Below, piece after piece: positions 23,845-23,894 of a stretch of DNA of 23,894 nucleotides. The notes under the pieces were generated by a model. That model was not told the origin of the DNA and did no database searches. It worked only from the letters and a program-made list of their open reading frames with translations. Positions within the stretch are counted from its first letter, which is position 1, and every line of letters begins with the position of its first letter. The stretch is taken from contig CAYZGR010000047.1 of NCBI GenBank assembly GCA_964478125.1, forward strand, positions 1-23,894, written 5' to 3'. The position numbers and the translations under genes were made by a program. The DNA comes from FW021-bin31 sp964478125. Lineage in GTDB: Bacteria; Bacteroidota; Bacteroidia; Chitinophagales; Chitinophagaceae.

Positions 23845-23894
23845 GCGGAAATAGCTCAGTTGGTAGAGCGCAACCTTGCCAAGGTTGAGGTCGC
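23845..23894 (+). tRNA. tRNA-Gly(GCC), truncated by the window end
   Basis: The 5' 50 bases of a tRNA: acceptor strand GCGGAAA, D-arm GCTC-AGTTGGTA-GAGC, anticodon stem CAACC/GGTTG with loop TTGCCAA, and the start of the variable loop. The anticodon is GCC at 23878-23880, reading GGC and GGU glycine codons. The T-arm and 3' acceptor strand lie beyond the window. Confidence 0.95.

Noticed and set aside
1..23894. CRISPR arrays, insertion sequences, prophage or attachment sites
   Set aside because: No spaced repeat array, transposase, integrase or terminal inverted repeats were seen; the tRNA-Gly at the end is cut, so an integration site beyond it cannot be judged.

Overview
The window looks like chromosomal DNA of a Bacteroidota species, most likely a Chitinophagaceae-type organism. 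The grounds are candidate promoters of the Bacteroidota kind (-7 TAnnTTTG with a -33 TTTG-like box), almost no Shine-Dalgarno sequences, a PorW/SprE-like type IX secretion component, a DUF4369/TlpA-type thioredoxin protein and a bactofilin/AtpZ gene pair. No phage, insertion sequence or CRISPR array is visible. A truncated tRNA-Gly(GCC) ends the window.

Layout. 3-635: NarL/LuxR-type response regulator. 711-1847: secreted TlpA-like thiol oxidoreductase. 2085-8273: marR plus a complete tripartite RND efflux operon (outer-membrane factor, membrane-fusion protein, inner-membrane pump), closed by a terminator at 8299-8324. The motif GTTGAT-NN-ATCAAC occurs twice here, once in the marR promoter and once across the marR stop codon, so it is a good operator candidate. 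8498-12344: a compact operon of four adjacent genes plus a small fifth: a DUF2589 protein, two proteins of unknown family, an apparently cytoplasmic subtilisin-like protease with its own prodomain and a coiled-coil linker, and a 73-residue free-standing protein resembling a subtilisin propeptide (I9) inhibitor. 12360-13595 (minus): L-2-hydroxyglutarate oxidase. 13777-14801: a 6-pyruvoyl-tetrahydropterin-synthase-type enzyme and GTP cyclohydrolase I, a two-gene pterin operon. 14807-17188 (minus): bactofilin, AtpZ-like, small four-helix membrane protein, SprT-like zinc metalloprotease, then a NusG/UpxY-like gene whose frame is broken at a run of ten A. 17321-20371: PorW/SprE-like TPR protein. 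20454-22778: class A penicillin-binding protein. 22802-23674: secreted protein with YD-like repeats. 23845 onward: tRNA-Gly. No stretch over 300 bases lacks a gene.

The most interesting region is 8498-12344. A subtilisin with an intact catalytic triad but no signal peptide is encoded with an apparent trans-acting propeptide-like inhibitor that has its own candidate promoter, and with three cytosolic-looking partners, one of them DUF2589. Two 16-bp direct repeats exactly 42 bp apart (four helical turns) lie just upstream of the candidate promoter. I propose a regulated intracellular proteolysis system, possibly a stress or defence module in which the protease is held back by the inhibitor and acts on, or with, the DUF2589 complex. 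The gene calls rest on sequence; the system-level role is inference.
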